Numbered from the stretch's first letter, positions 10,946 through 22,468 are shown. The stretch: DNA of 64,000 nucleotides from Hanleya hanleyi (GCA_036873755.1 JAVTVY010051604.1:214438-278437), one strand, 5' to 3'. Numbers and translations are program-made. Notes: generated by a model not told the origin, from the sequence alone.

Positions 10946-13900
10946 ATGGAAGGTCCACTCTCAGATGTGAAGGCTGAACCCCTCGAGGAGTATCAGGAAG
11001 ATAAACCCGTATTACATGCTCATTACATGGATTCCTTACCTAATGAGTTGTTCGTTAAAAAGGAACCCAGTGATTCTGTCTCGACTGCTTGCTGGAACCC
11101 GGATGATATTGACCATAAGCTCTCAGAAAATACAAACAATCTACAAATAAAGCAAGAGGTAAACAAGTATGACTGGGAATATTCCGCGCCGGCTGCGTCC
11201 GTTAAACCTGGAGAGGCACGAACATCAGTCATTGCAGTAGATTCTGAAAACAAACCGGGGGGTCTACCAGTCCAAATAATCAAACTAGAAGCCAACACGG
11301 TCGACGATGCGAGCAATAAAGTGATACACGGGATAGAAACATGTAAAGTAAGTGGAACATAAATGTACGTGACATGAACATGACATCATGTTTTGTTGAC
11401 ATGACGCCGCCGCCGTTCCTACATAAACGGGTTATTGAAGGCATTTCTGCGCACATCCGTTTTCAAAACGGTCAAAGCGGCGTGACAATGGCATTCATGG
11501 AAATTGATATAGTTTAGCAGTGCCGTGAGTGCACTTCAGGGATTCCCCCATTAGGCAAGGAATAGACCATAGGTCATGTATTCGGCCACTAATTGTCGTG
11601 AAAACTTCATCTTAAATCACTTATATGCATATAATTCTGAAAGAGCATGATTGATATATTATTTTCAGACGCAGCACGGCTGTGTTATCGTAAAACTAAT
11701 CTCGAACATTCCCCTCTAAGCTTGCGCAAATTTTCCTAGAAAACCACTTAAAATGTCGGAAAATGGTCAAATTCGGCTCAATTTCCAAAGAAGTCTGTAA
11801 GAGCGATTTCAATTGAACCTCTTTCTCGCTTGAAAAGGCAAAAAAAGAAATAATAATTGGAGGTCAACCTGCCTGTTTTTGTCTGATCATTGTGCATACG
11901 AAGCCAGCCATCGATCTGTAAGTGCTCGTTTGCAACGTTGATAAAACTGAATAGGATGGTATTATAGATATACATGTATACTATTAAGAAGACCAGAAGA
12001 GTTATGATGTAGCAGAACACGGACAGTCTATCGTATTATGTAATTAGACCGGTGCCATGGCTACGAAACAGTGAAGGCCACCCATGTGAGACTTCCGGAC
12101 TCGAGGTGTACTCCAGAGATTCTTCCATTCGGCATGGAATAGACTATGGGTCCGTTTTTCGGCCTCCAGTTGTCGTAAAATCTTCAACCTAGATCACTTA
12201 TATGTATATACTTTCTGAAAGAGCATGATGGAACTATTATTTTAAGATATAACACTGCTATGTTATAGAAAAAATTAACTCGAACATTCTCCTCCATGCT
12301 TGCTTCATTTTTCCTAGAAAACCCCTTGAAAATGTCGAAAAATGGTCAAATTCGGCTCAATTTCCAGAAACATCTGTAAGAGCGATTTCAATTAAACTTC
12401 TATCTCACGTTCCCTGGTCCGGTCTCAACTTAAAAAGGCAAACAAAAGTGGGTGTCAACATGCCCGTTTTTTTGTCAGATTTTCTTCCCGTAAATGAGTC
12501 CCGATTTTTAGGCACACCCAATGGGCATAACTGAGGCAGGACAAACTTTACTCCATGATCCCGATCAGCGTGTAGACGAAGCCAGCACTCGATTTGTATG
12601 TACTCGTTTGCAGCGTTGATAATGCTGAATAGGATGGCATTATAGATATAAGCTATTAAGAAGACAAGAAGAATTATGATGTAGCAGAACAAGGGCAGTC
12701 TATCGTATTATGAAATTAGAAATTAGGGCCATTACTACGAAACCGTGGAGGACCACCCGAGGGTTCTGGCTAATATTGTGACGTCGTCTATTATGACGTT
12801 AAAAGTTGAACCGCGCATCTATTTTCAAAACGAGGTGAATTTGCGTGGGCGTAGGGCTGGTCAATAAAGCGCTGCTTTACGGTCATAATGGCAGTATGAT
12901 CAATATAATGAACAAGGTTCAACCATTTATTCAGAAGACATATATCATTATATTTGGTCATGAGTAGAGTAGCTTATTCCACCGTTACTGCGATACATAC
13001 AAAACAGTTTTTGTTAATTCATTATGCACAAGTTTTGTATTAATTTTGATATTGTTATGGACGTGATGTTAAATAGCCTACTCTCGTCCAATTCAGACAA
13101 TTTTAGTGTTCACTAAACTGCATTAGTTGCGTGGAATTGCATATGTATGGACTGTAACTGTGGAAGTTTCATTAATATATGTTGCTTATGATTCCAATTT
13201 TGTGGCTTGACTCTTGGTAACATTGTATGACATATCTACATTTACTCTATTCCAGCAAAAAGAACTACAATTGATTCAGGCGCATGCTCAGTCGAGTAAG
13301 CAGAGCTCAGATGAAGGTCCCATACCTATGGCAATGTATCGAAATCGAACAACTTTCGATGAAGCTAAGTTAACATTAGAGAATCAAGACTTGGGTAATC
13401 AGGATGAACCGGAAATTACGTCAGCAATGACCGGAGCAGTTGGACATACCGAAAACAATGGAGACGAACGTTACAGTGAATGTTCTGGTTGCTATTATAG
13501 GTCTACTAATAGAGAAGATTTTTTCAAACATATCTGTCCGCATACCGATAGAATGTCATACAAGTGTTTAGAATGTAAATACCGATCTAGTTCAAGAAAA
13601 GCCTTTACCGCCCACGTGAGAGAACATATCAAAGAGAAACCATATAAATGCTCACAATGTGACTGTTGGTTTGCTGATCAGGATCGTTTACAGCAGCATA
13701 TGAGAACTCACCCTAGTTACAACTTCAGATGTTCAGAGTGTGATTACACGACTGTAAGCCATTATGACTTTGAGAAGCATACGTTGTCACACATTAATCG
13801 GGATAAAAAGGAAGAATGGTATGCCTGTTCCGACTGTGGATATAGCTCCGCTGATGGAAGTTATTTTGGCCCACCTATTAGTGAACCGAATGGAGAAGAT

Positions 13901-14014
13901 TCATTCAAATGCTCATTCTGTGCTTACATGTCCAATAAATGGTCTGATGTTGCCCGACCTAGCACAAAGTCCAAGAAGAAGCCATATCGTCGGAGCTCCA
14001 AGAGAAAAACTTGA
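10946..14014 (+). CDS. C2H2 zinc-finger protein, two coding exons (10946-11347 + 13256-14014)
   Basis: This is probably a nuclear DNA-binding regulator. Exon A codes from ATG 10946 (ACACCATGG) to the donor AAA|GTAAGT at 11347. Exon B starts after TCTATTCCAG at 13256. Both ends are phase 0, so the join is in frame and gives 386 residues. Exon A probably starts at the acceptor 10820/10821, with a short 5' UTR carrying small upstream ORFs. The N-terminal 134 residues are acidic and contain four psi-K-x-E SUMO-type motifs (K9, K38, K69, K113). Classical C2H2 fingers lie at about 210-230, 238-258, 266-286 and 293-313. Two CxxC half-fingers without histidines (325-328, 353-356) and a basic tail (KSKKKPYRR) follow. 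It looks like a host gene with no visible damage. I cannot name an orthologue. Earlier exons remain possible. Confidence 0.85.
11521..12715 (+). repeat. Tandem diverged duplication inside the zinc-finger gene intron, period about 579 bp
   Basis: About 11525-12050 and 12104-12715 are colinear. Landmarks 579 bp apart are GGAATAGAC(C/T)AT, AGAGCATGAT, GGTCAAATTCGGCTCAATTT and AAGAGCGATTTCAATT. Both then carry AGGATGG(T/C)ATTATAGATAT and GTTATGATGTAGCAGAACA-like ends. The second copy has an extra segment of about 80 bp near 12470-12560. Minus-strand open frames in both copies are equivalent and look incidental. Confidence 0.85.
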
Positions 14015-14480
14015 AAGGGGAAGCCAATTTATGTAGCTTCTTTGGGCGAGATTATGTGGTTGACTACGCATGTCTTTGACTGATTCCGACATTAACAAAC
14101 CTAAAACCATCTTCCGAAATTCATTTTTATTCAACTGATATGAAAATACACTCATTGAAGATGAGCATGTTTATATCTTCGATGTGAACAGCAACCGCAT
14201 CTATCACAAGTGTGGGGCAGTACACGAATCTCCCTGATAAGGGTACACTCAAGTGGTTCTCTCTAATTTGTGAGTATCCCGACTCTTCAATGCCTTGCAC
14301 TCCACACCAGCAGGATCGTGATACGTGTATTTGATGGGCTCCATGTGCTCTCATATTTCAAACGGTGAGGTGATTTACCCGTTTGGATCACTACAATGCT
14401 GCTGTTCTTGGCCACCTTTCTTCGCATGGGTCTAATTATAAACCTCAAATTACATAGTTAAGGGCTCAGTCCATAGTTGC
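14015..14480 (+). other. Probable 3' UTR and downstream of the zinc-finger gene
   Basis: No AATAAA or ATTAAA is obvious on plus in this stretch, so I cannot place the transcript end. There are no other features. Confidence 0.4.
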
Positions 14481-15083
14481 GGATTTTTGGTCACCCTCAA
14501 AATCTTTGAAGTTAATATTCCACCAGGTTTGACCCCATGAGAATTTTTATTGGCTTCTTGTTTATTAATATTTGTAATATCATTCAGTTGACTGGTTGAT
14601 TTGCTTCAAATCAATACATGGTATTTTGCCAGTTATATTGGCCAATGCTTCTCTATGAAGATGGAAGTGCGAAAGTGTGGCTGTAAATTGGGGCCTTTTT
14701 CTGCTTGCGAGCACATGGTATATTTTGCAGTGGGAAAATGAGCTTGCCAATTTTTGTTGATCCTTCGACTGGGCACAGTGTCGGTGAGTTTCAAAGCAAT
14801 CGATTGTCAAGTTTTTTGTGTGATGGGGAGAGAATATGACATATTTTGGGCCAAATTTAGAGGATTTTCCTGAAGTTTGGGGCATGTTCAGTAGGGGTTA
14901 TGGGGACCCTGATTTCGGTCAGCTATGTTTACATCTGTCTCAGCTTCATGGCAAGAGCCTACTCTCTCAGAAAATATATAGTTCTATGGGGGTTCTCTCA
15001 AAACACGGTTGCTGTTTGGCATATAATAAACCAGCCTACTGTTTAATTTCAGATGCCTTGGCTCTTCTATAGACTGCTACCTA
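14481..15083 (+). repeat. 600-bp direct repeat, copy 1 (mate at 15872-16506)
   Basis: From GGATTTTTGGTCACCCTCAA to CTATAGACTGCTACCTA the sequence matches 15872-16506 at high identity. Copy 1 lacks an internal segment of about 33 bp present in copy 2 (about 16136-16168, GAAATCCGCGTGGTCGACCC onward). Open frames of 70-100 codons occur in both copies, on both strands, and follow the repeat. The block may be a mobile element of unknown class. Confidence 0.9.
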
Positions 15084-15160
15084 TATGACAGAACAGGCAT
15101 TTTCTCAGGTAACATTAAATTTGCATATCTGACTCGAAATTTTCCATCCAGAACTACTAT

Positions 15161-15630
15161 TGTTTTACTATCAAGTTGAACACAATTCAAAACAATGCTA
15201 TTCACACCCAACACAGGACTGAAATTATTGAACCAGCACAGGGGCTTGGACTAGAAAGGGGGGAGGGGTAACTCTTAGCATGGCCAGAAAATATCTGTTA
15301 CAAGATGTGTAGAATTGCCAACATCAATGTTGGTGTTTTATCGGGAGGGGGGTGTCAATTGTCCCAGGAATTTCCCAGAAGTTTTAGTGTCACAGAAATA
15401 ATTCCTCTGGGACCATTAAAACAGCCCTACCTTCCCCACCCCTTCCCATAAAACCAGCATTGGAGATGGCAATACTATACACAATGTAACAGATATTCCC
15501 CTGTCATGCTAAGAGTTATCCACCCCTCCCCCCTTCTAGCCCAAGCTCCTGTGCTGGTTTCATAATTCCAGTCCTGTGTTGGGTGTGAATATCATTGTTT
15601 TGAATTGTGTTCAACATAATAGTAAACAAT
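15161..15630. mobile_element. Foldback element of about 470 bp between the two 600-bp repeats
   Basis: The left arm from TGTTTTACTATCAAGTTGAA inverts into the right arm ending GTTCAACATAATAGTAAACA. Other inverted landmarks are ACACCCAACACAGGACTG, GCTTGGACTAGAAAGGGGGG and AACTCTTAGCATG. The turn lies near 15390. No coding capacity is seen. Confidence 0.9.
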
Positions 15631-15871
15631 ATTAGTACTAAATGCAAAATTTTCAGTCAAATATATTCAAATTTGACATAGCGGTCCAGCCTGACAAAAT
15701 GGCGTCGCAAAAACTGTCAAAATATGAATGGGGTAGGGGGAAAGTTGTGGCTCTGTTTTATCTTAATATGACTTTCAACCATTGACTGTCATATACCATT
15801 ATACTTGTACAGACCCATAAATTGAAGTGAATAGATAAAAATAAATCCACAAAAAGTACCCTTCACTTAAA

Positions 15872-16506
15872 GGATTTTTGGTCCCCCTCAAAATCTTTGA
15901 AGTTAATATTCCACCAGGTTTGACCCCATGAGAATTTTTATTGGCTTATTGTTTATTAATATTTGTAATATCATTCAGTTGACTGGTTGATTTGCTTCAA
16001 ATCAATACATGGTATTTTGCCAGTTAGATTGGCCAATGCTTCTCTATGAAGATGGAAGTGCGAATGTGTGGCTGTAAATTGGGGCCTTTTTCTGCTTGCG
16101 AGCACATGGTATATTTTGCAGTGGGAAAATGAGCTTGAAATCCGCGTGGTCGACCCCCTATTTTCTTTGCCAATTTTTGTTGATCCTTCGACTGGGCACA
16201 GTATCGGTGAGTTTCAAAGCAATCGATTGTCAAGTTTTTTCTGTGATGGGGAGAGAATATGACCTATTTTGGGCCAAATTTAGAGGATTTTCCTGAAGTT
16301 TGGGGTATGTTCAGTAGGGGTTATGGGGACCCTGATTTCGGTCAGGTATGTTTACATCTGTCTCAGCTTCATGGCAAGAGCCTACTCTTTCAGAAAATAT
16401 ATAGTTCTATGGGGGTTCTCTCAAAACACGGTTGCTGTTTGGCATATAATAAATCAGCCTACTGTTTAATTTCAGATGCCTTGGCTCTTCTATAGACTGC
16501 TACCTA
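15872..16506 (+). repeat. 600-bp direct repeat, copy 2 (mate at 14481-15083)
   Basis: Same orientation as copy 1, offset 1391 bp at the start and 1423-1425 bp at the end because of the internal indel of about 33 bp. The stretch before it (15631-15871) holds a possible short exon start at 15699 (see findings). Confidence 0.9.
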
Positions 16507-16574
16507 AATGTCCACTTCTTGGTTCAATTCTACGAGTTAAATGCATGCGTAATAGGAAACATCTATCCATGTTC

Positions 16575-16756
16575 TTGTCTGGTAACTTGGGTGGTTGATA
16601 ACTTGGGTGGTTGATCACTTGGGTGGTTGATCACTTGGGTGGTTGATAACTTGGGTGGTTGATCACTTGGTAGGTTGATCACGTCGGATGTTGATCATTT
16701 GGGCGGTTGATCACTTGGGCGGTTGATCACTTGGGTGGTTGATAACTTCGCTGGCT
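16575..16756 (+). repeat. Minisatellite, 16-bp unit (TTGGGTGGTTGATCAC)
   Basis: About eleven tandem copies of a 16-bp unit, TTGGGTGGTTGAT(C/A)AC, with scattered substitutions (GGTAGG, GGCGG, TCGGATG). The last copies degrade towards 16756. Confidence 0.95.
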
Positions 16757-17242
16757 GACTATGGAGTATGCTGTAATCTGGAGTCTACCAATGTGTAATG
16801 ACGAAACCTTCCGTAGTCGGCGGAAGGAATTCTCGATTGGTGTGGGGGGACGGCGCCCCGAACTTTAGGCGAGGATCCAGGGGCTTCCTCTGCCCTGTAA
16901 GCTCCTGGGGTCTTCATTTCTTCCTTGCCAATTTCTTTGTGAGTAATCCGTTTTATGCCGCAGATTTATTTATAACTTTATAAGGTGCTGTCATTAGATA
17001 GATCGGGACAAAGCATGTGTGATGGTTACCCGAGAATAAATCCCTCAGACGTGACGGTAATGAACATGATTTTCGTTTGAAAATGAAACGGCTGAAAGTG
17101 ATTGTTATGTAAAAATGCTGAAGTGTCATAGCATGCGAAATGGTGATGGTCAATTGCTTTCAACTGGATTTATTCAAGTTTGATAACGGTCGAATGTGCT
17201 CTTTCGACATTGTAGGGACATTTTCCGAAGGGATTCATATAT
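16757..17242. other. Intergenic, nothing recognised
   Basis: Short open frames on both strands (plus 16798-16983, minus 16953-17153) have no family pattern. No other feature is seen. Confidence 0.4.
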
Positions 17243-17345
17243 AAAATATGACACCTCAAACCAGAACAATTTGTGTGTATTTATTATCACAATGCTTAGT
17301 GTTACAATCCGTTGAAATATCATTCTGGTTTGAGGTGTCATATTT
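17243..17345. repeat. Perfect 23-bp inverted repeat with 57-nt spacer
   Basis: AAATATGACACCTCAAACCA(GAA) at 17243-17265 is the exact inverse of 17323-17345. It shares the core TATGACACCT..AACCA with the foldback at 19010-19203, so the two may be relics of one family. Confidence 0.85.
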
Positions 17346-17433
17346 CATCAAAATTAAAAATTGTAGAAAGGCGTCAATTGTATTCTACCAGAAACGTTAT
17401 GTGAGCAAGTAAGAAATGCATTAGAAGTAGACG

Positions 17434-17515
17434 TCGTCGTAGCCCAGTTGCTAGGCTGCTCGCTTTCGAAAGCAGTGTGGTGACCAGTTTGTTGCGTTAT
17501 GAGTTCGAGTCACAT
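17434..17515 (+). repeat. tRNA-like head of a SINE or tRNA pseudogene
   Basis: A box A-like TAGCCCAGTTGC (17440-17451) and a box B-like GAGTTCGAGTC (17501-17511) are spaced as in RNA polymerase III promoters. GCTTTCGAAAGC resembles an anticodon arm. The 5' acceptor strand and a matching 3' strand are not convincing, so this is not a functional tRNA gene. Confidence 0.45.
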
Positions 17516-18290
17516 TTTGGATCAGAAAAAAATTCTTCCTACTTTCTTATTCTTTTTCATATATGGATGTAGACCCGTTAGGGTCTGATGACCCTAGGGT
17601 CATCCAGATATATATAGGGGAGCTGTAACTCTTGTAACAGGAAGTGCCCGGTTTACTCTTGCACAAAACAAAGTTCTTGCGCTGAAAGAAATCGTTCTGA
17701 AGCTTTTTATTCTTGATAACCTTTTCTTTGTCTTTTGAATTATTTTTGTTGTTCTTTTACATACGCAGAATATAATGGATGTGTCTTGATGTTTTTCAAG
17801 TGCTCAGTTGTTGTTTTTGAGGGTTTGCTAGTTTCTAGTTCAAAGTAGATTGTCTGCTAGACCAGAGACTGTCGTCTGCTAAAGAGACTTCAAGGGGAAA
17901 ATGCTGGTTGATTGTCGGGTTTACCAAGGGTAAACCCTACATTAGTATCACTTTTCAGTTTTTCTTCTTTCTTCTGCACATGTGTAGTTTTGATCTCCTG
18001 CCCGGAGACTGTTCTCATTTGATGCACCTTACAGCATTCACAACAGGCTTCGCACAAGCCATGCAATTCCAGGCGCTAAGAGTAATGGAATTTCGTTGAA
18101 AGGACATGGAAAGTCAGAGGAAATATATGTACAGAGTCCGGGAAAATGAGTGGAAAAAGCTAAGTTATTCTCTGAAGTTCAGCGAAATTTATTGCGGAAT
18201 AAAAATCCAAACAGCCGTGAAACGTGTTTGCTGGTGACCCTTCGCCAGATTGGAACGAGGTCAGATAGCTCATTTACATATTTTGTGTAG
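17516..18290. other. Intergenic, small palindromes only
   Basis: TGACCCTAGGGTCA (17588-17601) is a perfect 14-bp palindrome inside a wider imperfect inverted repeat (about 17561-17620). I see no gene. Confidence 0.45.
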
Positions 18291-18293
18291 TCC

Positions 18294-18389
18294 ATTGGTT
18301 GAACTAAACTCGTGACTGTTTCCCGCTGAATTAATATTCATATTCTGTGACGTGTATTGGTCGAGGTCATAATGTCGACAGCTGATTGG
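18294..18389. promoter_or_regulatory. Cluster of three inverted CCAAT boxes
   Basis: ATTGG occurs at 18294-18298, 18356-18360 and 18385-18389. They lie 120-210 bp before the candidate start codon at 18507. This is typical of NF-Y-type housekeeping promoters and supports a nearby transcription start, though the motif is short. Confidence 0.35.
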
Positions 18390-18506
18390 CTCACGCTCTT
18401 GACATCTGTACTAATTTACGTATCAGAACAGTCGCCATTTGAACTGGTCAAATTGCAGTCGCCATTGTTCGTTGGTTTGGAATTTAGCTTTGAGCTAATT
18501 TTGCCG

Positions 18507-18578
18507 ATGCCGGGAAAATGCAAATTTAGTGAACATTGGCTGAGACTGGATGATTATAACTGTGGTTGTCCCGTCACG
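18507..18578 (+). CDS. Candidate first exon of a gene beginning MPGKCKFSEHWL
   Basis: ATG 18507 opens 24 codons, MPGKCKFSEHWLRLDDYNCG then CPVT. It ends at a good donor, ACG|GTGAGG, after 18578 (phase 0). From memory, the GKCKFSexWL pattern resembles the start of transposase-derived and ZMYM-like zinc-binding proteins. That is a weak recollection, untested. A CCAAT cluster lies upstream. The surrounding frame stays open to 18701 but loses protein-like character after the donor. No matching downstream exon is recognised, so it may be a dead 5' fragment. Confidence 0.35.
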
Positions 18579-18701
18579 GTGAGGGGACAGCAACGTACAC
18601 GGTGTGTCAAACAAATGTGGATCTGTCCAATATCGGCGATGGTCCTTTACGGAGCCATACAAAAATTACAGGATACACAAACTTTACACACATATTCTTG
18701 A

Positions 18702-18853
18702 GGTTGTTCTATAACTATATGGCACTTTATGAATTATTATTACGAATATGAATTTTAATATTTTTGAACATTTTTCAATCTTTGGTAAGCTACCTTACAA
18801 CAAAAGTTATGATTCATATATAGAGCAAGATCACAAAGATGATCTTCACTTTA
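18702..18853. other. Short spacer, nothing recognised
   Basis: AT-rich sequence between the candidate exon and the next foldback. Confidence 0.4.
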
Positions 18854-18854
18854 G

Positions 18855-19385
18855 ATAGGGAATCGTCCTCAATGCGTTTTTGATACACACAGCTGGTGGG
18901 GCTAATTTTTGTCTAAAAAGCACCAAATTGACCATTTGAATAGATAAAGATAAAGAATAATCAAGACCTACAGACAAACACAACCAGACTTACAGTGGTT
19001 CAAACCTGCCGTATTTTGCACTTTTCGGTGCATTTACAGTCGACATTTTCTCTCCAAAATTCTCGTTGCAAAATTATGACACCTTTAACCAAAATCATAT
19101 TTAGACTTATTTGTTGGTCAAAATAGCTAAAATTGGTTTTGGTTAAAGGTGTCCTATTTTTGTAACAAGAGAAAATCCGCACCGAAAAGTGCCTAAAAAT
19201 ACGAAAATAAGCCAACTTACCAACTTTAGTGAGCCATAAATCCGTGTTCGTGCATCTGCAGTCCTTCATTATTTCGGGTCTTATAATTCAGCATGAAGGC
19301 TGTACAAAATGGTCCATTTCATATCCCTTTGATAAAAGTGAAAGTTTGGCCCTTCAAACCGAACAGCTTGAGGACGATTCCCTAT
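18855..19385. repeat. Nested foldback repeat of about 530 bp
   Basis: The outer ends ATAGGGAATCGTCCTCAA (18855-18872) and TTGAGGACGATTCCCTAT (19368-19385) are exact inverses. An inner foldback at 19010-19203 has CGTATTTTGCACTTTTCGGT against its inverse and TGACACCTTTAACCAAAA against TTTTGGTTAAAGGTGTC. The intermediate parts are less well matched. Confidence 0.8.
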
Positions 19386-20630
19386 GTCAAGCGAACACCA
19401 CCATTCTTCCCAAATATGGGACTAATAAACTCCTCTGATGCAAGTAAACCCGACATCAGTACTTTAAGTACTTTGATTTTTTTTTACCATGATTATTATT
19501 AATGAATATATTTTGTATACTGCATATATATTTTGCATATATATTTTGTATACTGCATTTCCAATTACATGAACCTCTTCAGTTTCCTCATTTCTTTGTT
19601 TTCACTGTGTTTAAAAGGGAATTTTGGTAAATGAATTTGAGTGTTCTCCCTCCTGGAGACCCTCTTCAGCAATGCAACACAGCAATGCAACTGACCCAGT
19701 TTTGGGGGCCTGACTTCAAAACAATGTAATATACATGTACAAGTAGGCTTTCATCATAACATGGAGTCTACTATGAGCTAGCCTGCACAGGTTTTTGACA
19801 GGAAAAAGGTACCTTGACTGATGAAATAAACTTAACATACTCAGAATAATATTGGCCATAAATTACTTTCTCATTAATTCACAATATAGTAAAGAGTTCA
19901 TTATGAACCCCAGCCCCCCCCCCCCCCTCCCGGCTCCGCGGCCCCTGATGGTGGCCCGCCGCAACTGAACTTCCAACCTGGCTTTTCACGCAGTAAAAGA
20001 TATAGTAACCAGAGCCTCAGATTATCCCTTGGTATATTAAACGTTGTACCCAAATTAGAACTAAAAAAAAAAGAATATCTATATCTATTTCTTCTTGTAT
20101 TGATAATCAAAGTTTAGTTATGCCACTTAAGCGTCATGTTTTAGTAAAAGCTTACCTTTGTCACTAAATTTGGGTGCGTTTCCCCTGCCCCAAAATGTTT
20201 TTGCCACGCAGAATAGAGGTTGTGCCCAAATTAGGGTAATTACTTGCGTCTAGTCCGTCATTCCTACTTCAGCCGTCATCCATTAAAGAATATCGGTTCC
20301 CATAATCCAAAGACCTATTCCATATAACAGTATCAGCACCAAATTCAAAAGGACAATCATAGTATACATAAACATAGGCTAGTTTTCTGCAAGAGAGAAG
20401 CGGTCAACAGTTTTCAATGATGCCAACAAGACATCATGATGTTCCGGAATTATAAAATCCGTATCGCTGATCAGTATTCTTAATCCATAATATTCATTGT
20501 AAAGTCGTCATCTAGAGAATGATGTATTTCAGTCACGCTTTGATTGTGACTGTTCATATGAACACCATGAGGATCTTGAAGTAAATGGGTTCATACGGCC
20601 CCTAGCCCCGGGTTAAGCGGAATTAGATAC
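19386..20630. other. Intergenic with simple sequence
   Basis: There is a TATATATTTTG(T/C)ATA-type repeat at about 19507-19558 and a poly-C run at about 19914-19927. Nothing coding is recognised. Confidence 0.45.
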
Positions 20631-20633
20631 AAG

Positions 20634-20939
20634 TTACGAAACGTAACGCCATAGATCGTGCACGCTACTCTCGTGTTTTGCTATCAGCATGCAATGTGTA
20701 TCACCAAATTTGAGAAACTTTGAGTGGACGCGCTTGTTGGAATATCCCTGTTTTATAAGTTTCTGCAACACTGTTTTGTGATGTTGATTAAAATCGTCGC
20801 ATTCAACATAGGATCTAGCAAATGCTACTAGGCGAGATATGTATACGCCATATGCAGGTCCCACTGGAATATTACTATCCAGAAAGGGATAGTTTACGAT
20901 GTCCAAATTGTAATCATCTCTTTTGTTATAAATTCGACG
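20634..20939 (-). pseudogene. C-terminal fragment of a retroelement reverse-transcriptase polyprotein
   Basis: The minus frame, from about 20939 to the stop at 20634, has the ordered pattern YNKRDDYNLDIVNYPFLD, then NIPVGPAYGVYISRLVAFAR, then a KLIKQGY segment and a short basic tail. I recognise this as the conserved tail that follows the RT domain in a very common invertebrate retroelement group. The RT core is not found upstream on minus (the frame is lost beyond about 20940), so this is a 5'-truncated, dead copy. No first methionine is needed because it is a fragment. The element class is not certain. Confidence 0.6.
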
Positions 20940-21179
20940 ATACGGCCAAAATTAAGATATAATTTGTTCGCGGTAACCTGACCGAACAAAAGTGGTAGCG
21001 ACCCGAAACTTCAAAAAAATTTTTTTAAGAGATTTACAAAATGTTTAAAAAGAAAGAGCATCATGCATATGCTTATAAACTATTTGCCAATAGATGTCAC
21101 TGTCCCCAAAATCCCGAACTGTTTGAGTCACATTTTTATATGCTAATCGAAGACAAGGCCTTATGTATACGATTATGAG
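20940..21179. other. Spacer, nothing recognised
   Basis: It includes an A/T run at about 21010-21027. No feature is seen. Confidence 0.4.
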
Positions 21180-21535
21180 TTCTGTTCAACTATCCGTCTA
21201 TCCATCCATTAATCCATTAACATTTGTTGCCCATGCGATATCTGCAGTTCGAAGGTATGGATTGGTACCAAACTGTGGATATACATTATCGGCAGGGCAA
21301 AGAGGAACCCTATTCATTTGCGGTCAAAGGTCAGGTGTCTTGTCTGCTGTGCTCAGTGCTTTAGAGAGTGGATGGAGGGTATCTGGTCCCATGCTGCTTC
21401 AAAGATTTCTTCTTTGAAGTAGCAGGAACGCAACTTGGCTGGATGATGCTTAGTTGGTTCATCGCGATAAAGCTTAAATATTGTTGAAAGCGACGTTAAA
21501 TTCTATTCACTCACTCACACACTCAAAGGGCAAGG
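21180..21535 (+). repeat. Diverged repeat related in inverse to 56.4-56.6 kb, plus SINE-like 3' tail
   Basis: Plus 21186-21350 translates to a string resembling the minus-strand translation of 56400-56570 (shared blocks HPLTFV-type, RYGLV and FGYTL-type). The two are therefore inverted relatives of one repeat, not a gene. At 21450-21520, GATAAAGCTTAAATATTGTT followed by GAAAGCGACGTTAAA and CACTCACTCA looks like the 3' tail of a SINE/LINE. Confidence 0.55.
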
Positions 21536-22400
21536 TCACAGTCCCCCAAACTTAATCCAGTTCTGATTATACTATGAGGTTGGACTATTCAGAGTGTTCT
21601 ATGTTGCATTTATCCCATGGAGTTGTCTCGCCTGTTTGAAACATGTCTGAAACAGATACATTCAGTTAAACAATTGAGAAATAGAAAGCATGCATTTACT
21701 AATTTAACTGGGAAAGGGGTCATTTATGAACTTTATATCTGTTCATTAACTCGAGAACAAAGGTTTACTTAATCACGTTCTTGACATTTTTCTTCATTCA
21801 TGAAAAATGTTCCCACCTGAAAAGAAGCTGTTTGAAGGAAAATTAATATTTTCTTCCATTTGACATTTAACAATACTTGACCATTTAGGTTTTTGCTCAA
21901 ATACCGTGGTGAATTTCAGATGAATGCTGAACACAGGCATGACAAATATCAATCAATACCAATCATTTCTATGATTCTCAGACATCGATATATAAAAAAG
22001 CCTATAGGCTCTAGTTTCTAATATTTAACATTTGGATGTATTTATGTTATGTGAAACAATATTCAGTGATATTCAGTTAAAATATAGATAAAACTGTGTA
22101 TACAAATTACTGCATTTACTGCTACAACTCGACCCTTATTGCAGCACACTCATGACATGTCCAAGTCACCGTGAGTGAATGGGTTTATTTTCATGGGTCA
22201 GCAATACTTCCTATGTAGAAAAAACGAGGGAATCTTCAAGTGTATTTTTCTGAACTGTTCGCGTTATATTTAAGAATCATTATAGTTCTCACTATGAACA
22301 GTAATGTACAATTCAACAAGTCGAAGTGTGAGTGTTGTCACAAGAATACGCATTCAAGCCAGAAAAATATATGGTTCACAGTTAGAGGGGGTAAAACGCA
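21536..22400. other. Intergenic, nothing recognised
   Basis: AT-rich sequence with a short TGACC-type segment at its start (about 21536-21560). No gene or clear repeat is seen. Confidence 0.45.
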
Positions 22401-22468
22401 GGAGTGACTTTGAAATCAACATGGAGGGACTATTATGCCATCAATGTAGGGCTATATACTAAGTAGAT

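Noticed and set aside
16575..16756. CRISPR array
   Set aside because: Contiguous 16-bp tandem units without unique spacers, in a eukaryotic context.
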